Part shown: positions 43,901 to 56,209 of the stretch, in pieces | How the letters are laid out: the number at the start of each line of letters is the position of its first letter | How positions within the stretch are numbered: position 1 is the first letter of the stretch | Origin: Progne subis subis | Taxonomy: Eukaryota > Chordata > Aves > Passeriformes > Hirundinidae | DNA: 64,000 nt | Assembly: GCA_022316685.1 (NCBI GenBank) | Contig: JAKJHU010000339.1 | Location: forward strand, 62,001 to 126,000 | Direction: 5' to 3' | Notes under the pieces: generated by a model | What the model saw: only the letters and a program-made list of their open reading frames with translations | Databases searched by the model: none | Told to the model about the DNA's origin: nothing | Made by a program: the position numbers and the translations under genes

Positions 43901-44161
43901 ATCCTTCCAACCTTCCAGTGATATCGGATATTGTTTTACTCCAATGGGGATTTCTGGGTTCTGTATTTCAATGCTAATGGGCTGAATGTTTAATTTTCCT
44001 ACTTCACCAGTATACCACACTGTGTTGCTAATCTTGAAATTATCTTTTTTGGTTAAAGAATAGATTTTAAGTTTTCCTTCACAGAGTGTTATTTTAATCC
44101 TCAAGGCTATTATTAAGGCCCTTCCTAATAAATTATTATCAGCCTCTGGTATTAATAACAA
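43898..44161 (-). pseudogene. pro: ERV2 protease C-terminus and start of RT
   Basis: An 87-codon frame contains an NNLLGRAL segment equivalent to the protease C-terminal (L/I)GRDxL helix, followed by a linker and a PIGVKQYPIS motif that starts gammaretroviral RT (equivalent of the P-V-x-x-K-Q-Y-P-L element). The catalytic D-T-G part lies further up in broken frame near 44330. Confidence 0.65.
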
Positions 44162-44399
44162 ATCATTCAGTCCAAAATTTTATATCCGATTCAATCTGCA
44201 CATTTTTAAATACAGGAATCTGAAAAACTTCTCCTTTAACCCCAATTCCTGGGACATGTTCACGACTTGCTTCACATCCTTGTGGTAGTTTTCTTAACTG
44301 TGGACCTAGTAGCTTCTGTGTCCACCAAAAATGTGATTTCTTCCTTTTGAGGACCTATTTTCAGTTTTATCAAGGGCTATTCTAGGTGTTCAGTCCTCA

Positions 44400-45080
44400 T
44401 TAAATAGAGCTCCTGACCCCCCTAGTCTTCTTGAAACATTTCCTCATCTTGCTGCCTCTTTCTACAGAATTTTTGTACATGTCCATTTTGTGGCAGTAAA
44501 AACAAGTAGGTCCCGTACCCCTGGAGGCAGGATAAGAAGTTTTTAAGTGTCCTTTTTGGTGACAGGAAAAACACGTGGGTCTCATATCCCCAGAGGTGGG
44601 ACCTGCCTTTTTCTGTTGTTTGTTCTTTCCTGAGTGCTTCTCTGTATTCATGGTTGTCTGTGTTTCCTTGACTGCTGCCATTGAAATCTGTGTTTTTGTC
44701 TTTTGCCTCTCCTCATCTCTTCTCACATACACTTTCTGTGCTTCTCTTAACAATTCCTGAAGCCCCCTATCCTGCCAATTTTCTACTTTTTCCAGCTTCT
44801 TCCTGATGTGCCCCCAGGCCTTAGCTACAAATTGTGTTTTCAAAAGGACCTGTCCTGCTGCAGCATCGGGGTCTACACCTGAATATAACTGCAAGGCTTT
44901 TCTTAGTCTTTCTAACCAGTTTGCCAGGGCTTCATCCTTCCCTTGGTGCTCACTTAGAGCTTTCCTTATATTCTGCCTCTTGGGCACTGCTTCCTGGATT
45001 CCTCGGATAATCATCCACCAGAGATCACTCATATTCTGCCTGTGTCTTTCATTCTGATTATTCCAGCCTGGATCTTGCAT
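44400..45080 (-). pseudogene. gag: ERV2 gag, capsid C-terminal and nucleocapsid
   Basis: 226 codons. A QGKDE-x-L-A-N-W-L-x-R-L major-homology-type region is followed by a helical capsid C-terminal part and a charged Gln/Lys-rich linker. Two degenerate zinc knuckles end it: CFSCHQKGHLKTSY has Tyr in place of the last Cys, and CFYCHKMDMY has lost its His. Two knuckles are found in some gamma-type avian elements. Confidence 0.75.
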
Positions 45081-45147
45081 AGGCCATTTCTGATTCCCCT
45101 AGTCTGGCCCCTGACGTTCTCTATCCCAAACCCTCATTCCTGAATGT

Positions 45148-45991
45148 CTAATAATTTCTCTTTCTTCCATGGTAAACAAGATTCCTAAGATAGACTGCAG
45201 TTCCACCCAGGTGTATATATTCAGCCCCAAGAACTGATCTAATTCTCTCTGCCACTCCAAGAGGATCCTCTAGCAGCCTGCCCATCTCCTTCTTAAACTC
45301 CCTAACATCCCCTGTGCTCAGGGGAACACTCACATCACCAATAGGTCTCTCTTCTGGGTTTGCCATTGGAACTTTTCTAATCTTCCATTTTTGCTTCCCC
45401 ATCCCCATCATCACTTCTCCCCATCCCCTCCCCTCTAGTTCTATGTGCTACTGGCCCCTCCTGAATAGGGGCTGTGTTTGCATTTACAGGAGGACCCTCG
45501 GGGGCTTGGGGTTGAATGGGCTGATTAGGTTGCCTATAAGGGGGTGGGAGGTGATCTAATGGATCCTAGGGCTCGTGTCTGTCTTGTTTGGCTGCTTGCC
45601 CTCTAGTTTGTAAAGGATAGAATAGAAAACCCTTGATTCCTTGCCTTTGAGCAACAAATTCACTCTTTCCCCTGGGAAGCCACAGAGCAGCATATTCGCT
45701 TTCTTCCTGAACAAAAGTTTCATTTGAATTCACATACAAATTCAAAGCCTGGCAAATCCAATCTTCAAAGGATCTGGACTTTGGCCAATATAAATTATCT
45801 TTCCGGATCATTTCCTTTGTCCATTCAAACATACAATAATTAATCATTTTCTGCTTACTTTTTCCTCTTTGGATTCCCATGCATCCCAGTATCGTAACAT
45901 CATCCCCAATGGACTGTCCTGGGGGATGCTCCCCTTCTGGGAAACCCCTCACAGTTCCCAGGTATACCAGGCTCTTTTGAATTTCCTTCAT
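45148..45991 (-). pseudogene. gag: ERV2 gag, matrix and capsid N-terminal parts
   Basis: 45991-45566 encodes a matrix-like domain with several Trp residues and a C-x3-F-x-W-T-K-E-M segment. 45414-45148 encodes the start of capsid, including VPLSTGDVREFKKE, similar to the gammaretroviral capsid N-terminal helix. Frame changes and a Pro-rich linker of about 150 bp separate the two. An alternative upstream ATG exists near 46037. Confidence 0.7.
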
Positions 45992-46513
45992 AATTCACAG
46001 CCCCTGGGTCTAAGGATTTACTCTTTCTCTGACTCATTTTTGGTGGCAACAAATCAAGAAATCCCTGGTACCAGGAGAATCTTGGTCTCCCGCACTCACT
46101 TCGTGGTTCAGTCCTCTCAATTATTATTCTGTTGCACTATCTTGTCTTTTACCAACTGTTTGCCTCATGCCTAATTCCAATCTTTCTCCCAATCTGTCTT
46201 CCCTGACTATATCCTTCTAGCCACTTCCCCTTGCAATCTCCCTTAGTCTTGTACTAAAGTTACCAACTATTTTCTTCTCAAAGAAAATTGAACTTGACTC
46301 AGTTGCTCCCCTCCTTATTCCCCTCGCCCAGTGATCAGATCGCTCCCTTCTCCTCGAGGACCTTCCCCTGGGTTCTCGGGCCAGGACCCTCCCTGCCAGT
46401 CCCTCCCAGGGAACCTCACTCATTCTCTCTTTTCACTTCCCTCCTTTCCCGGCTGGTCTCCTTGCGGAGAGCCAATAACGCGGTACTGGGAGGTTCACAC
46501 TCACTTCGGGGGT

Positions 46514-46531
46514 CTGGGCTACCAGCCCCCA
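46514..46531 (-). promoter_or_regulatory. ERV2 primer-binding site, tRNA-Pro-like (tentative)
   Basis: On the minus strand TGGGGGCTGGT begins at 46531, about 540 bp before the gag frame. The first eight bases match the tRNA-Pro primer site of many gammaretroviruses; later bases diverge. The LTR that should end just before it is not recognisable. Confidence 0.35.
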
Positions 46532-46804
46532 GTTTAGATATTCTACACACACACAAACATACAGCTGCCCGCCTGCTCAGCCCCGTGATACTTACACAGT
46601 CCATTTTCCCACACAGTTCTTGTGCACAAGATGTTTTACAGGCACCTTTACCTTTAGCCGGCACTCCAATGTCAGCTTTTATGAGTGCCTCCTATTGCTG
46701 GCTTCTTTTTCTTATGCATTATTGTAATTGGAACTCCTTCTCCAAGGGAGCCTGGTCTAAGCTCAGGACCACCTTAAAAGAGCTGGTGGGGAGCTCTGTA
46801 GTGG
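46532..46804. other. Unassigned sequence, no gene seen
   Basis: About 270 bp between the ERV2 leader and the candidate plus-strand LTR. It could be residual ERV2 5' LTR, but it shares no recognisable words with the 3' LTR and encodes nothing credible. Confidence 0.4.
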
Positions 46805-47336
46805 TGTGGGATTTGGTTTTGGTTTTATTGTATGTGCTATTAATTTATGGTTCATTCTATGTATCCCGGTTTGTTCCCCCTAATGATCTTTCCCTGCTCT
46901 TCTCCCCTCCAACCGTTATATGTCAATCCCCCTCTCCCCCCTCCTCTGGGGTCTGCCTGTCATCTTGGGGCCTTCCCCTGGAGCTAGAAAGTTCTTCCAA
47001 GGGCATCGAGTGATAGGTCAGATCCAGAGGGGGGTCCCTCCTCATCATTTATTTTTGGTTTATGAAAATACCATTCATCCATGTGACCCCTCCCCAGTGA
47101 TCCCTGATTTGCTCACCCACTGCCTCTTCTCCTGGTTCCACCCCCAGATAAAAGCTGCTGGCAAGCAGCCTGGGGGTCTCTGCCTAGGCAGTTACCTGGA
47201 GGTCAGGAGGTCCCACGCCGGGGCTCCAATTAAATCTTGTGACCCGTTCAGCAGAGTCTGCATTTCTATCTCCACCGTCGTTGCCTTGCACCACCTGTGC
47301 CTGCTGCCGAGGTCGTGTGGGATCCAAGGCCCCACA
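46805..47336 (+). mobile_element. Candidate solo LTR, plus strand
   Basis: 532 bp bounded by TGTGGG and CCCACA. An ATAAAAG TATA-like box near 47147 and an ATTAAA polyadenylation-like signal near 47229 are spaced about 80 bp apart, as expected for an R region. No target-site duplication is visible at these borders, so the ends are provisional. Confidence 0.35.
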
Positions 47337-47424
47337 GGATCGGGTTAGCTGGCACGGCCAGCTGTCCGTACCTTTCCACACCACGGTGCCTGAGCTAGCC
47401 CGGGCGAGCGTGGAGACCATGCTT

Positions 47425-50400
47425 AAGGAACCGCAACATCCTTCTTTTATTTTCATTTCTTGCCTGATGTTAGCATTTGAATTGGAGTATTTTGGCAAAA
47501 GTTGGTCATTTTCAGTGCCCCTCATTTCAGCTCAGTCCATTTGGTCTCAATCATTCGGTTTCCAAATATTCTCGGTTGTTTTCATTCGCACTGTTTCTCA
47601 TCATATCTCCTTTCCTCATTGTTTGTTAGACTTTGTTCCCTGTTTTCAAGATTTCATTCCCTTTCCCGAAAAGAAGACTTTCTGAAGGGAATGAAATCTT
47701 GCCATTTCAATGAAGATTAATTGGGCAAGCTTCTGTCCCTTTCCCTGTACTTCTTGTCATACTATCCATTTTGTGATTTTCACGTGCTGTCAAAATTTTT
47801 CCTTTTTTCGTTTTAAGTTTGCATTTCTTCCATTTCTTTTCCTCTCCTTCATTTATTTCCATTTCTTGCCTGATTACAGCATTTGAATTGGAGTATGTTT
47901 GCCAAGTATTTTTCCTTTTCATTGCCCCTCATTTAATCTCAGTCGATTTGGCCACAGTCACTCCGGTTCCAAATTATCTCGGTTGATTTAATTCGCATTC
48001 TTTTTCATCATATCTCCTTTCCTGAGCATTTGTTCTTATCGGTTCCCTGATTTTAATATTTCACTCTCTTTCCCGAAAGGATGACTTTCCTTTTGGGAAA
48101 GGGAGTGAAATATTGCAATTTCAATTAGGATTACTTTGGTAAGCCTCTGTCCCTTTCCCTGCACTTCTTGTCATCACATTCATATTGTGATTAGCACATT
48201 CTTTCAAATTTTTCCCTTTTTCATTTTAAGCTTGCATTTCTTGGATTTCTTTTCATCTCCTTCTTTTATTTCCATTTCTTGATGGATTGTAGCATTTGAA
48301 TTGGTGTACATTTGGCAAGTGTTGGTCCTTTTCAGTGCCTCTCATTTCAGCTCAGTCCATTTGGTCTCAATCATTCGGTTTCCAAATATTCTCGGTTGTT
48401 TTCATTCGCACTGTTTCTCATTATATCTCCTTCCTGAGCGTTTGTTAGACTTTGTTCCCCGTTTTCAAGATTTCATTCCCTTTCCTGAAAGGAAGATTTT
48501 CCAAAGGGAATGAAATCTTGCCCTTTCAATGAAGATTAATTGGGCAAGCTTCTGTCCCTTTCCCTGTACTTCTTGTCATACCATCCACTTTGTGATTTTC
48601 ATGTGCTTTCAAAATTTTTCCTTTTTCGTTTTAAGTTTGCATTTCTTCCGTTTCTTTTCCTCTCCTTCATTTATTTCCATTTCTTGCCTGATTACAGCAT
48701 TTGAATTGGAGTACTTTTGGCAAGTGTCGGTCCTTTTCAGTGCCCCTCATTTCATCTCAGTCCATTTGGCCACAATCACTCCAGTTCCAAATTTTCTTGG
48801 TTGATTTAATTTGCATTACTTTTCATCATATCTCCTTTCCTGAGCATTTGTTCTTATCGGTTCCCTGATTTTAATATTTCACTCTCTTTCCCGAAAGGAT
48901 GACTTTCCTTTCGGGAAAGGGAATGAAATATTGCAATTTCAATTAGGATCAATTTGGTAAGCCTCCATCCCTTTCCCTGCACTTCTTGTCATCCCGTCCA
49001 CTTTGTGCTTTTCACGTATTTTCAAATTTTTCATTTTAAGCTTGCATTTCTTCAATTTAATTTTCTCTTTCTTTTATTTACATTTTTACCAGGTGTCAAC
49101 AGTTGAATTGGATTATTTTGACAAGTGTTGGTCCTTTTCACTGCCCCTCATTTCATCTCAGTCCATTTGGTCGCAATCACTCCTGTTCCAAATATTCTCG
49201 GTTGTTTTCATTCGCACTGTTTCACATCGTATCTCCATTCCTCATCATTTGTTAGACTTTGTTCTCTGTATTCAAGATTACATTCTCCTTTCCTGAAATG
49301 TAGACCTTGCTTTGGGAAAGGGAGTGAAATCTTGTGATGTCAACAAAGATTAATTGGGCAAGCTTCCGTCCCTTTCCCTTCACTTCTTGTCATCCCATTC
49401 ACTTTTTGCTTTTCAGGGGCTTTCAAAATTTTCCATTTTTCATTTTAAGCTTGCATTTCTTCAATTTCATTTTCTCTCCATCCTTCCTTTATTTCCACTT
49501 CTCACCTGGTTGCAGCATTTGAATTTTGGCAAGTGTTGGTCCTTTTCAGTGCCCTTCATTTCATCTCAGTCCATATGGTCTAAATCACTCCCATTCCCAG
49601 TTTTCTCCTTTTATTTTTTCCACTTTGCACTGTTTCCAATCATATTTCTATTCCTGAGCGATTGCTCAACTTGTTCTCTATTTTCAAAATTTCAATGAGT
49701 GTTACTTGGGAAGTTTTGTTCCTTTTCCTTGCACTTCTTGTCATCCCATTGGATTTTGGCTTTTTATGTGCTTTCAAAATTTTTTTTTTTTTTTTTTCAT
49801 TTTAACCTTGCACTTCTTCTCCTTCCATTATTTCAATTTCTTGCCTGATGTCAGAATTTGATTTGGAGTAACTGTGACAAGTGTTGGTCCTTTTCAGTGC
49901 CCCTGATTTTATCTCAGTCAATTTGGTCACAATTCCTCTGGTCCCAAATTTTCTCGTTAATTTTCATTTGCAGTTTCATTATATATCATTACTTGAGCGT
50001 TTGTTCGACTTTGTTCTCTGTTTTCAAGATTTCATTCCCTTTCATGAAGGGACGACTTTCCTCTCGGATACCGAATGAAATCTTGCCATTTCAATGGAGA
50101 TTAATTGGGCAAGCTTCCGTCCCTTTCCCAGCACTTCTTGTCATCCCATCCATTTTTGAATTTTCACGTTGTGCGTGAATTTTCCCATTTTCCTTTTAAG
50201 CTTGCTTTTTTATCAATTTCTTTTCTTCTCTTTCTTTTATTTTCCTTTCTTGCCTGATTTCAGCATTTGAATTGGAGTACTTTTGACAAGTGTTGGTTTT
50301 TTTCAGTGCCTCTCATTTCATCTCAGACCATTTGGTTTCAACTATTCTGGTTCCAAATTTTCCCATTGTTTTCATTTGCACTGCTTTGCAGCATGTCTCA

Positions 50401-51060
50401 TTTCCTGAGCATTTATTAGACATTGTTCCCTGTTTTCAAGATTTCAATGAAGATTAATTGGTCAAGCTTCTCTTCCTTTCCCTGTACTTCTTGTCATCCC
50501 ATTCACTTTTTATGTGCTTTCAAAATATTCCCTTTTTCAATTTAAGTTTGAATATCTTCTACATCTTTTCCTCTCCTTCCTTTTTTTCCATTTCTTGATG
50601 GATTGCAGCATATGAATTGGTGTACATTTGGCAAGTGTTGGACCTTTTCACTGCTCCTCATTTCATCTCAGTCCATGTGGCCTCTCTCACTCCAGTTCCA
50701 AATTTCCTTGGTTTTCATTCGCACTGTTTCTGATCATAGCTCCTTTCCTGAGTTAGACTTTGTTTCCTATTTTAAATATTTCAGAGAAAATACTTCCTTT
50801 CAGGAAAGGAAATGTAAACTTGCAATTTCAATGAAGATTAATTGGGCAAGCTTCCATCCCTCTCCCTGCACTTCTTGTCAGCCCATTGACTTTTTGATTT
50901 TCACATGCTTTCAAATTTTTTAATTTTTCAATTTAAAATTGCATTTCTTCAAGATATTTTCCCTTCCTTCCTTTATTTCTATTTCTGGCCTGATTATAGC
51001 GTTTGAATTGGAGAAATATTGGTAAGTGTTGGTCCATTTCACTGCCGCTTTTTTTCATCA
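47425..51060. repeat. AT-rich satellite, ~410-bp monomers, about ten copies, partly dimeric
   Basis: The word GCATTTGAATTGG or a close variant recurs at about 47473, 47879, 48292, 48697, 49100, 49514, 49854, 50263, 50608 and 50999. Spacing is mostly 403-414 bp, with three shorter monomers (340, 345 and 391 bp). Monomers 1 and 3 share diagnostic words, as do 2 and 4, giving an ~818-bp higher-order repeat in the left part. Most monomers contain an inverted repeat that can fold into a hairpin (for example 47649-47696 and 48053-48112). All frames seen here are low-complexity Phe/Ser/Leu strings and are not regarded as genes. Confidence 0.9.
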
Positions 51061-51125
51061 TCCCTACCTCTCCCAACTATCACTAAACCCTTCAGACTTT
51101 AATCCTCACTTTATATTGGAGCTTG

Positions 51126-51740
51126 CCAGGGCCCCACCGCCCTCCCAGGGAACAAGTCCATCCCCACATCCCAGCTCACCCTGGCCCCAAGCAGTGTCCA
51201 GCCATGGCCTGTGTCCTGGCGCTGCAGGCCCTTGGCAAGAGTCTCTCCTAGCCAGCAATTCCTGCTCTTCCCTGCTCTGGGGGAGCAGCTGCAAGTTGAT
51301 TTGCTCCCTGGGCTCTGGCCCAGCCCCAAGCCAGGGCCGGGACCTTTCCCCAGAGCTCTGCCGGCACTGCAATGCTCACAGCTCTGAGGCAGCCACAGCT
51401 CCAGGAGCCTTTGGACACCGCTCCCGGGAATGCCCAGGCTGCCACTCTTGGGCTGTCTGTGCAGGGCCAGGGCCTGGACTCCATGATCCCGCTGCCTCCC
51501 TCCCAGCTCAGCCCCTTCTGCAGTTCTCACCCTTGGGCTCAGCCTTTGTGTCTCCTCCAGGCGCTGGCAGAGCTCTTGGGGCCGGGGCAGGAGCGGGACA
51601 GCCCCAGCGTTCCCCTCTCTGTGACACCACGGTGGGGACAGCTCCAACGTTCCCTGCCTGGAGACGCTCCAAGGGAAGCGTCCAGAGCCACAGCCAGACA
51701 GCAAAACTGAGCGGGCACTGAGCACCCCCGGCCTGGGCTG
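51126..51740 (+). repeat. GC-rich duplicated segment, copy A
   Basis: About 600 bp starting GGCCCCACCGCCCTCCC and ending near GGGCACTGAGCACCCCC. It is repeated in the same orientation at 53273-53890. Both copies contain a short tandem motif of the type 'cattcccctctctgtgacacca', present in different numbers. Open frames on both strands reflect GC content. Confidence 0.85.
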
Positions 51741-52078
51741 ATGTGCATTGCTGTGCACACAGCTCGGGGAAGGTCCCCCTGGCCACCTCCACAGTGCCAC
51801 AGGCAAGTGTCACATAGAGTTACAGAGCTCTGCCTAGATCTGACAGGGATAGTTTAAAAAAGAGCAAACACAATCAAAAGAACCCAACAACAACCACCAA
51901 GGAAAAGACCACTCTGCCCCCAGCAGAGCTGCTCCCTCCTTCACAACTTTCAGATGCACTCACACACAGCAGCTGAGACTGCCATCAATGACCATTCCTC
52001 AGACACATCTGCTGCACAAGAAGCTTGAGGACAGCCCTGTAGCAGGACTCTTATCTCAATGGCAAAATTGCCCTTTGC
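51741..52078. other. Unique-looking non-coding sequence
   Basis: About 340 bp without a supported gene or recognisable repeat, lying between duplicated segment A and the pyrimidine tract. Confidence 0.5.
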
Positions 52079-52945
<867 letters not shown>

Positions 52946-53272
52946 CATTACCCTCCAAAACTCACTGCCACTCCACCTCAGCCCAGCTACAAATCTTCTA
53001 CAAGCACCAGCATCCGCCCCAAACTGCCTCTTGCTTGCCCACCATCTACTCCAACACCCTGGAACATCCCATCCCCCCCATTTCCATCGATACCCCTCCA
53101 CACTTTCAGAAAACCTCTCACACTGCAATCCCCACATTACACTGATCCATGTCACACCACACCACACCACACCACACCACGCCATGTCTTCTGGCCACAA
53201 AGTCCCCTCCAACCAGCCCTTGCACACTTCCAGCCATTCCAGGGCAGCCGCAGCTTTTCCTCCCACTCTGTG
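52946..53272 (-). repeat. Inverted relative of the 37298-37777 dispersed repeat
   Basis: The reverse complement shows the same landmarks in the same order as 37298-37680: TTGGAGGGGACTT, CCAGAAG, a pentamer repeat (here GGTGT-type at 53150-53180), GGGATTGCAGTG, GGCAGTTT, GCTGGTGCTT, then GGGCTGAGGTGGAG and GGAGGGTAA next to a purine tract (the 52079-52945 tract, seen on its minus strand). The microsatellites differ between the copies while the core is conserved. Confidence 0.65.
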
Positions 53273-53890
53273 CCAGGGCCCCACCGCCCTCCCAGGGAAC
53301 AAGTCCATCCCCACATCCCAGCTCACCCTGGCCCCAAGCAGCGTCCAGCCATGGCCTGTGTCCTGGCGCTGCAGGCCCTTGGCAAGAGTCTCTCCTAGCC
53401 AGCAATTCCTGCTCTTCCCTGCTCTGGGGCAGCAGCTGCAAGTTGATTTGCTCCCTGGGCCACTGGCCCAGCCCCAAGCCAGGGCCGGGACCTTTCCCGA
53501 GATCTCTGCCGTCACTGCAATGCTCACAGCTCTGAGGCTGCTGCAGCTCCAGGAGCCTTTGGACATCGTTCCAAGGGGATGCCCAGTCTGCCACTCTTGT
53601 GCTGTGTGTGCAGGGCAGGGGCCTGCACTCCATGATCCTGCTGCCTCCCTCCCAGCTCAGCCTTGGTGTCTCCTCCAGGTGCTGCCAGTGCTCTTGAGGC
53701 CAGGCCAGGAGTGGCACAGCCCCAACATTCCCCTCTCTGGGACATCACCGTGCTGGCAGCTCCAAGGTTCCCCTCTCTGTGACACCATGGCTGGGGGCAG
53801 CTCTAACATTCCATGCCTTGGAGACGCTCCAAGGGAAACGTCCAGAGCCACACTCAGTCATCAAACTGGTCGGGCACTGAGCACCCCCGA
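53273..53890 (+). repeat. GC-rich duplicated segment, copy B
   Basis: Direct repeat of 51126-51740, with substitutions and an extra copy of the internal tandem motif near 53720-53800. It is preceded by different sequence from copy A, so the duplication boundary is near 53273. Confidence 0.85.
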
Positions 53891-54750
53891 CTTGGTGTAA
53901 GAGTCTGTCTGAAGTTCCCCTCATTTGCCTCACAATCATCATAAGGACCCTGAGGACCCCACTGCAGTTCTGGCCTGCTCGAGGTGGATGCTTGCCATTT
54001 GTCTGCAGGTGCATTTTCCTGTGTCACCACACCACAGTACCCTGGCTTTGAGTAGTGTAATGGCAGTTCTGTACCTGAAGATTGCACCTGCTGCATGGTC
54101 AATGCTTCATGACAATAGCCTATGAATTTCCCCACCTCTTGGCCAAGTGGACTTTCTGGGGTAACTTTGGTGGTCCCCCGCAGAAGATCCCTCATCTGCT
54201 CCACAACCACCGTGACAGATGGAGATCAAAGCCCCCTCTCAAGGACTGAGACTGAGACCTCTGTACAAATCTCCTCTCAAGGCCTGAGACAGGAGACCCC
54301 TATAACCCCAGTACGGGGGGGCTGGGGCTGACTTAACTAAAGCGAGATGTTTGCCTGCAGGTGTGGTCGTTGGACCAAGAAGATAATGGCTCTCGCTTAC
54401 TGCTGAGAACATGGACTACCTGTTCCCCCTGCGATGGAGGACTATGATAACAACCCCTGAGTGAACCAGAGATTTTGAGAGCCTCCCCCCGATGTGACAG
54501 GCAGATCCATCCACCAGACCACGAGGACTTGGTCTCCACCTTTGGTAGCTATATCCCCTCTTTCCTCTCTCTCTTTCTCTATTTCTTTCTCTCACTCTTA
54601 ATCCCTCTATCGCATTTGCTGTGGTCAATCAATAAAAGGTGTTGTTTTGGTTTTTTTTTTTTTACTTTTGGCATTTGTTTGGATTAATACTGACATCCCC
54701 TGTGTTGTGTTTTGCACTCTGAGATCTAAAAGAACCATCACAACCCCTGC
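53891..54750 (+). mobile_element. LTR-like sequence 5' of ERV3
   Basis: Pyrimidine-rich 54550-54610 is followed by AATAAA at 54631-54636 and a T-rich tract with 'acttttggcatttg', the layout of an LTR R-U5 region in avian elements. ERV3 pol sequence starts right after 54750. Ends could not be defined, and no matching copy was found 3' of ERV3. The region also contains an imperfect internal repeat around 53915 and 54185. No gene is supported. Confidence 0.35.
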
Positions 54751-55457
54751 TTGTTCAAGCACACTGTGAGAGTCATCTTACATCAGAAAGCAGAAAATTG
54801 GCTTACTATTAGCTGGATTTTAAAATATGAAGCTATCGTGTTACAGTCCCACCAACTGGAGCTTAAGGTTACTCCTGCCCAGAATCCTGCTCAATTTTTA
54901 TATGGGAAGCCAACTGAGGAGCTGATTTATGACTGTGTGGAGTTAATTGAATGACAAACTAAAATAAGACATGATCTAAGTGAGATGGAATTATCTAAAG
55001 GACAGAAATATTTCATTGATGGTTCATCGAGGGTGTTGGAGGGGAAATAAAGATCAGGATATGCAGTTGTTTATGGGAAAAATATGCTAGTGAGAGAAGA
55101 GAAGAGAAGAGAAGAGAAGAGAGAGAGGAGAGGAGAGGAGAGGAGAGGAGAGGAGAGGAGAGGAGAGGAGAGGAGAGGAGAGGAGAGGAGAGGAGAGGAG
55201 AGGAGAGGAGAGGAGAGGAGAGGAGAGGAGAGGAGAGGAGAGGAGAGGAGAGGAGAGGAGAGGAGAGGAGAGGAGAGGAGAGGAGAGGAGAGGAGAGGAG
55301 AGGAGAGGAGAGGAGAGGAGAGGAGAGGAGAGGAGAGGAGAGGAGAGGAGAGGAGAGGAGAGGAGAGGAGAGGAGAGGAGAGGAGAGGAGAGGAGAGGAG
55401 AGGAGAGGAGAGGAGAGGAGAGGAGAGGAGAGGAGAGGAGAGGAGAGGAGAGGAGAG

Positions 55458-55489
<32 letters not shown>

Positions 55490-56070
55490 GAGAAGAGAAG
55501 AGAAGAGAAGAGAAGAGAAGAGAAGAGAAGAGAAGAGAAGAGAAGAGAAGAGAAGAGAAGAGAAGAGAAGAGAAGAGAAGAGAAGAGAAGAGAAGAGAAG
55601 AGAAGAGAAGAGAAGAGAAGAGAAGAGAAGAGAAGAGAAGAGAAGAGAAGAGAAGAGAAGAGAAGAGAAGAGAAGAGAAGAGAAGAGAAGAGAAGAGAAG
55701 AGAAGAGAAGAGAAGAGAAGAGAAGAGAAGAGGATTAAGTTCCAGCTGGTCCTCTCAGACTTGTGAATTATATGGCTTGTACCAGGCTTTAGAACTCCTA
55801 AAAGACAAATTGGAGACTCTTTATACTGATTCAAAATATGCTTTTGGGATTGTCCATACCTTTTGGGAAGATATGGAAAGAAAGAGGTTTGATCAACATC
55901 TGAGGGAAAAGGTTGATTCATTAAGAATTGATACTCAAAGTGCTTGAAGCACTAAAGGGACCAAAAGAGATAGCGGTAATATATGTAAAAGGCCATTAGA
56001 GGGGAATTAGCTATTTAGCAAGGGGAAATAACACAGCTGATGGGGCTATGAAAAAATCAGCTTTTAAATT
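54751..56070 (+). pseudogene. pol: ERV3 RT connection and RNase H, split by a 640-bp microsatellite
   Basis: 54751-54954 matches the RT connection segment of ERV2 (FLYGKPTEELIYDC-type). RNase H starts with an IDGSSR strand (catalytic Asp, near 55018) and a YAVVYG strand. The GA-rich microsatellite 55092-55735 follows, and the domain then resumes with the TCELYGL helix, a YTDSKYAFG strand and an IYVKGH loop near 55980. The frame happens to be preserved across the microsatellite. Nonsense codons elsewhere inactivate it. Confidence 0.85.
55092..55735. repeat. Purine microsatellite (GAAGA)n-(GGAGA)n-(GA)n-(GAAGA)n inside RNase H
   Basis: Pure A/G on the plus strand for 644 bp: GAAGA units to about 55121, GGAGA units to about 55460, a short GA run, then GAAGA units to 55735. 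It lies where the ERV2 frame encodes a short charged linker. Confidence 0.97.
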
Positions 56071-56200
56071 AAAAAAAAAAAACAAAAAACCAAAAAAAAA
56101 CCCCACAAAACAAAAACAAACACAAACAAACAAACAAACAAAAAACCACAAAAAAAAACCCAAAAAAACCCAACAACAACAAAAAAACCACCACAACAAC
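56062..56200. repeat. A-rich simple repeat (CAAA)n
   Basis: A runs with CAAA and CAACAA units between the RNase H end and the integrase start of ERV3. Translated frames are low-complexity Lys/Asn/Gln strings. Confidence 0.9.
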
Positions 56201-56209
56201 AATTCAGGT

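Larger units (their letters stand above)
37778..46531 (-). mobile_element. ERV2: gamma-type endogenous retrovirus, minus strand, integrase deleted
   Basis: Reading from high to low coordinates: a possible primer site near 46531, gag (45991-44400), protease end, RT (YVDD), RNase H, the Cys/Trp-rich extra frame, env, a polypurine tract and a 3' LTR. The LPQGF and YVDDLLVA motifs and the env structure place it with gammaretrovirus-like elements. It has many frameshifts. Integrase is missing between 42022 and 41850. No copy of the 3' LTR was found at the 5' end. Confidence 0.85.

Noticed and set aside
46288..47013. 241-codon plus-strand frame
   Set aside because: Spans the ERV2 leader and the candidate LTR boundary; composition is low-complexity and it has no recognisable domain apart from chance hydrophobic stretches.
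47502..50923. Short Phe/Ser-rich frames in the AT-rich satellite
   Set aside because: They recur with the satellite period and have no start context or domain.
55084..55947. 287-codon frame of Glu/Arg repeats
   Set aside because: A microsatellite inside a retroviral RNase H pseudogene; only its ends are real coding remnants.
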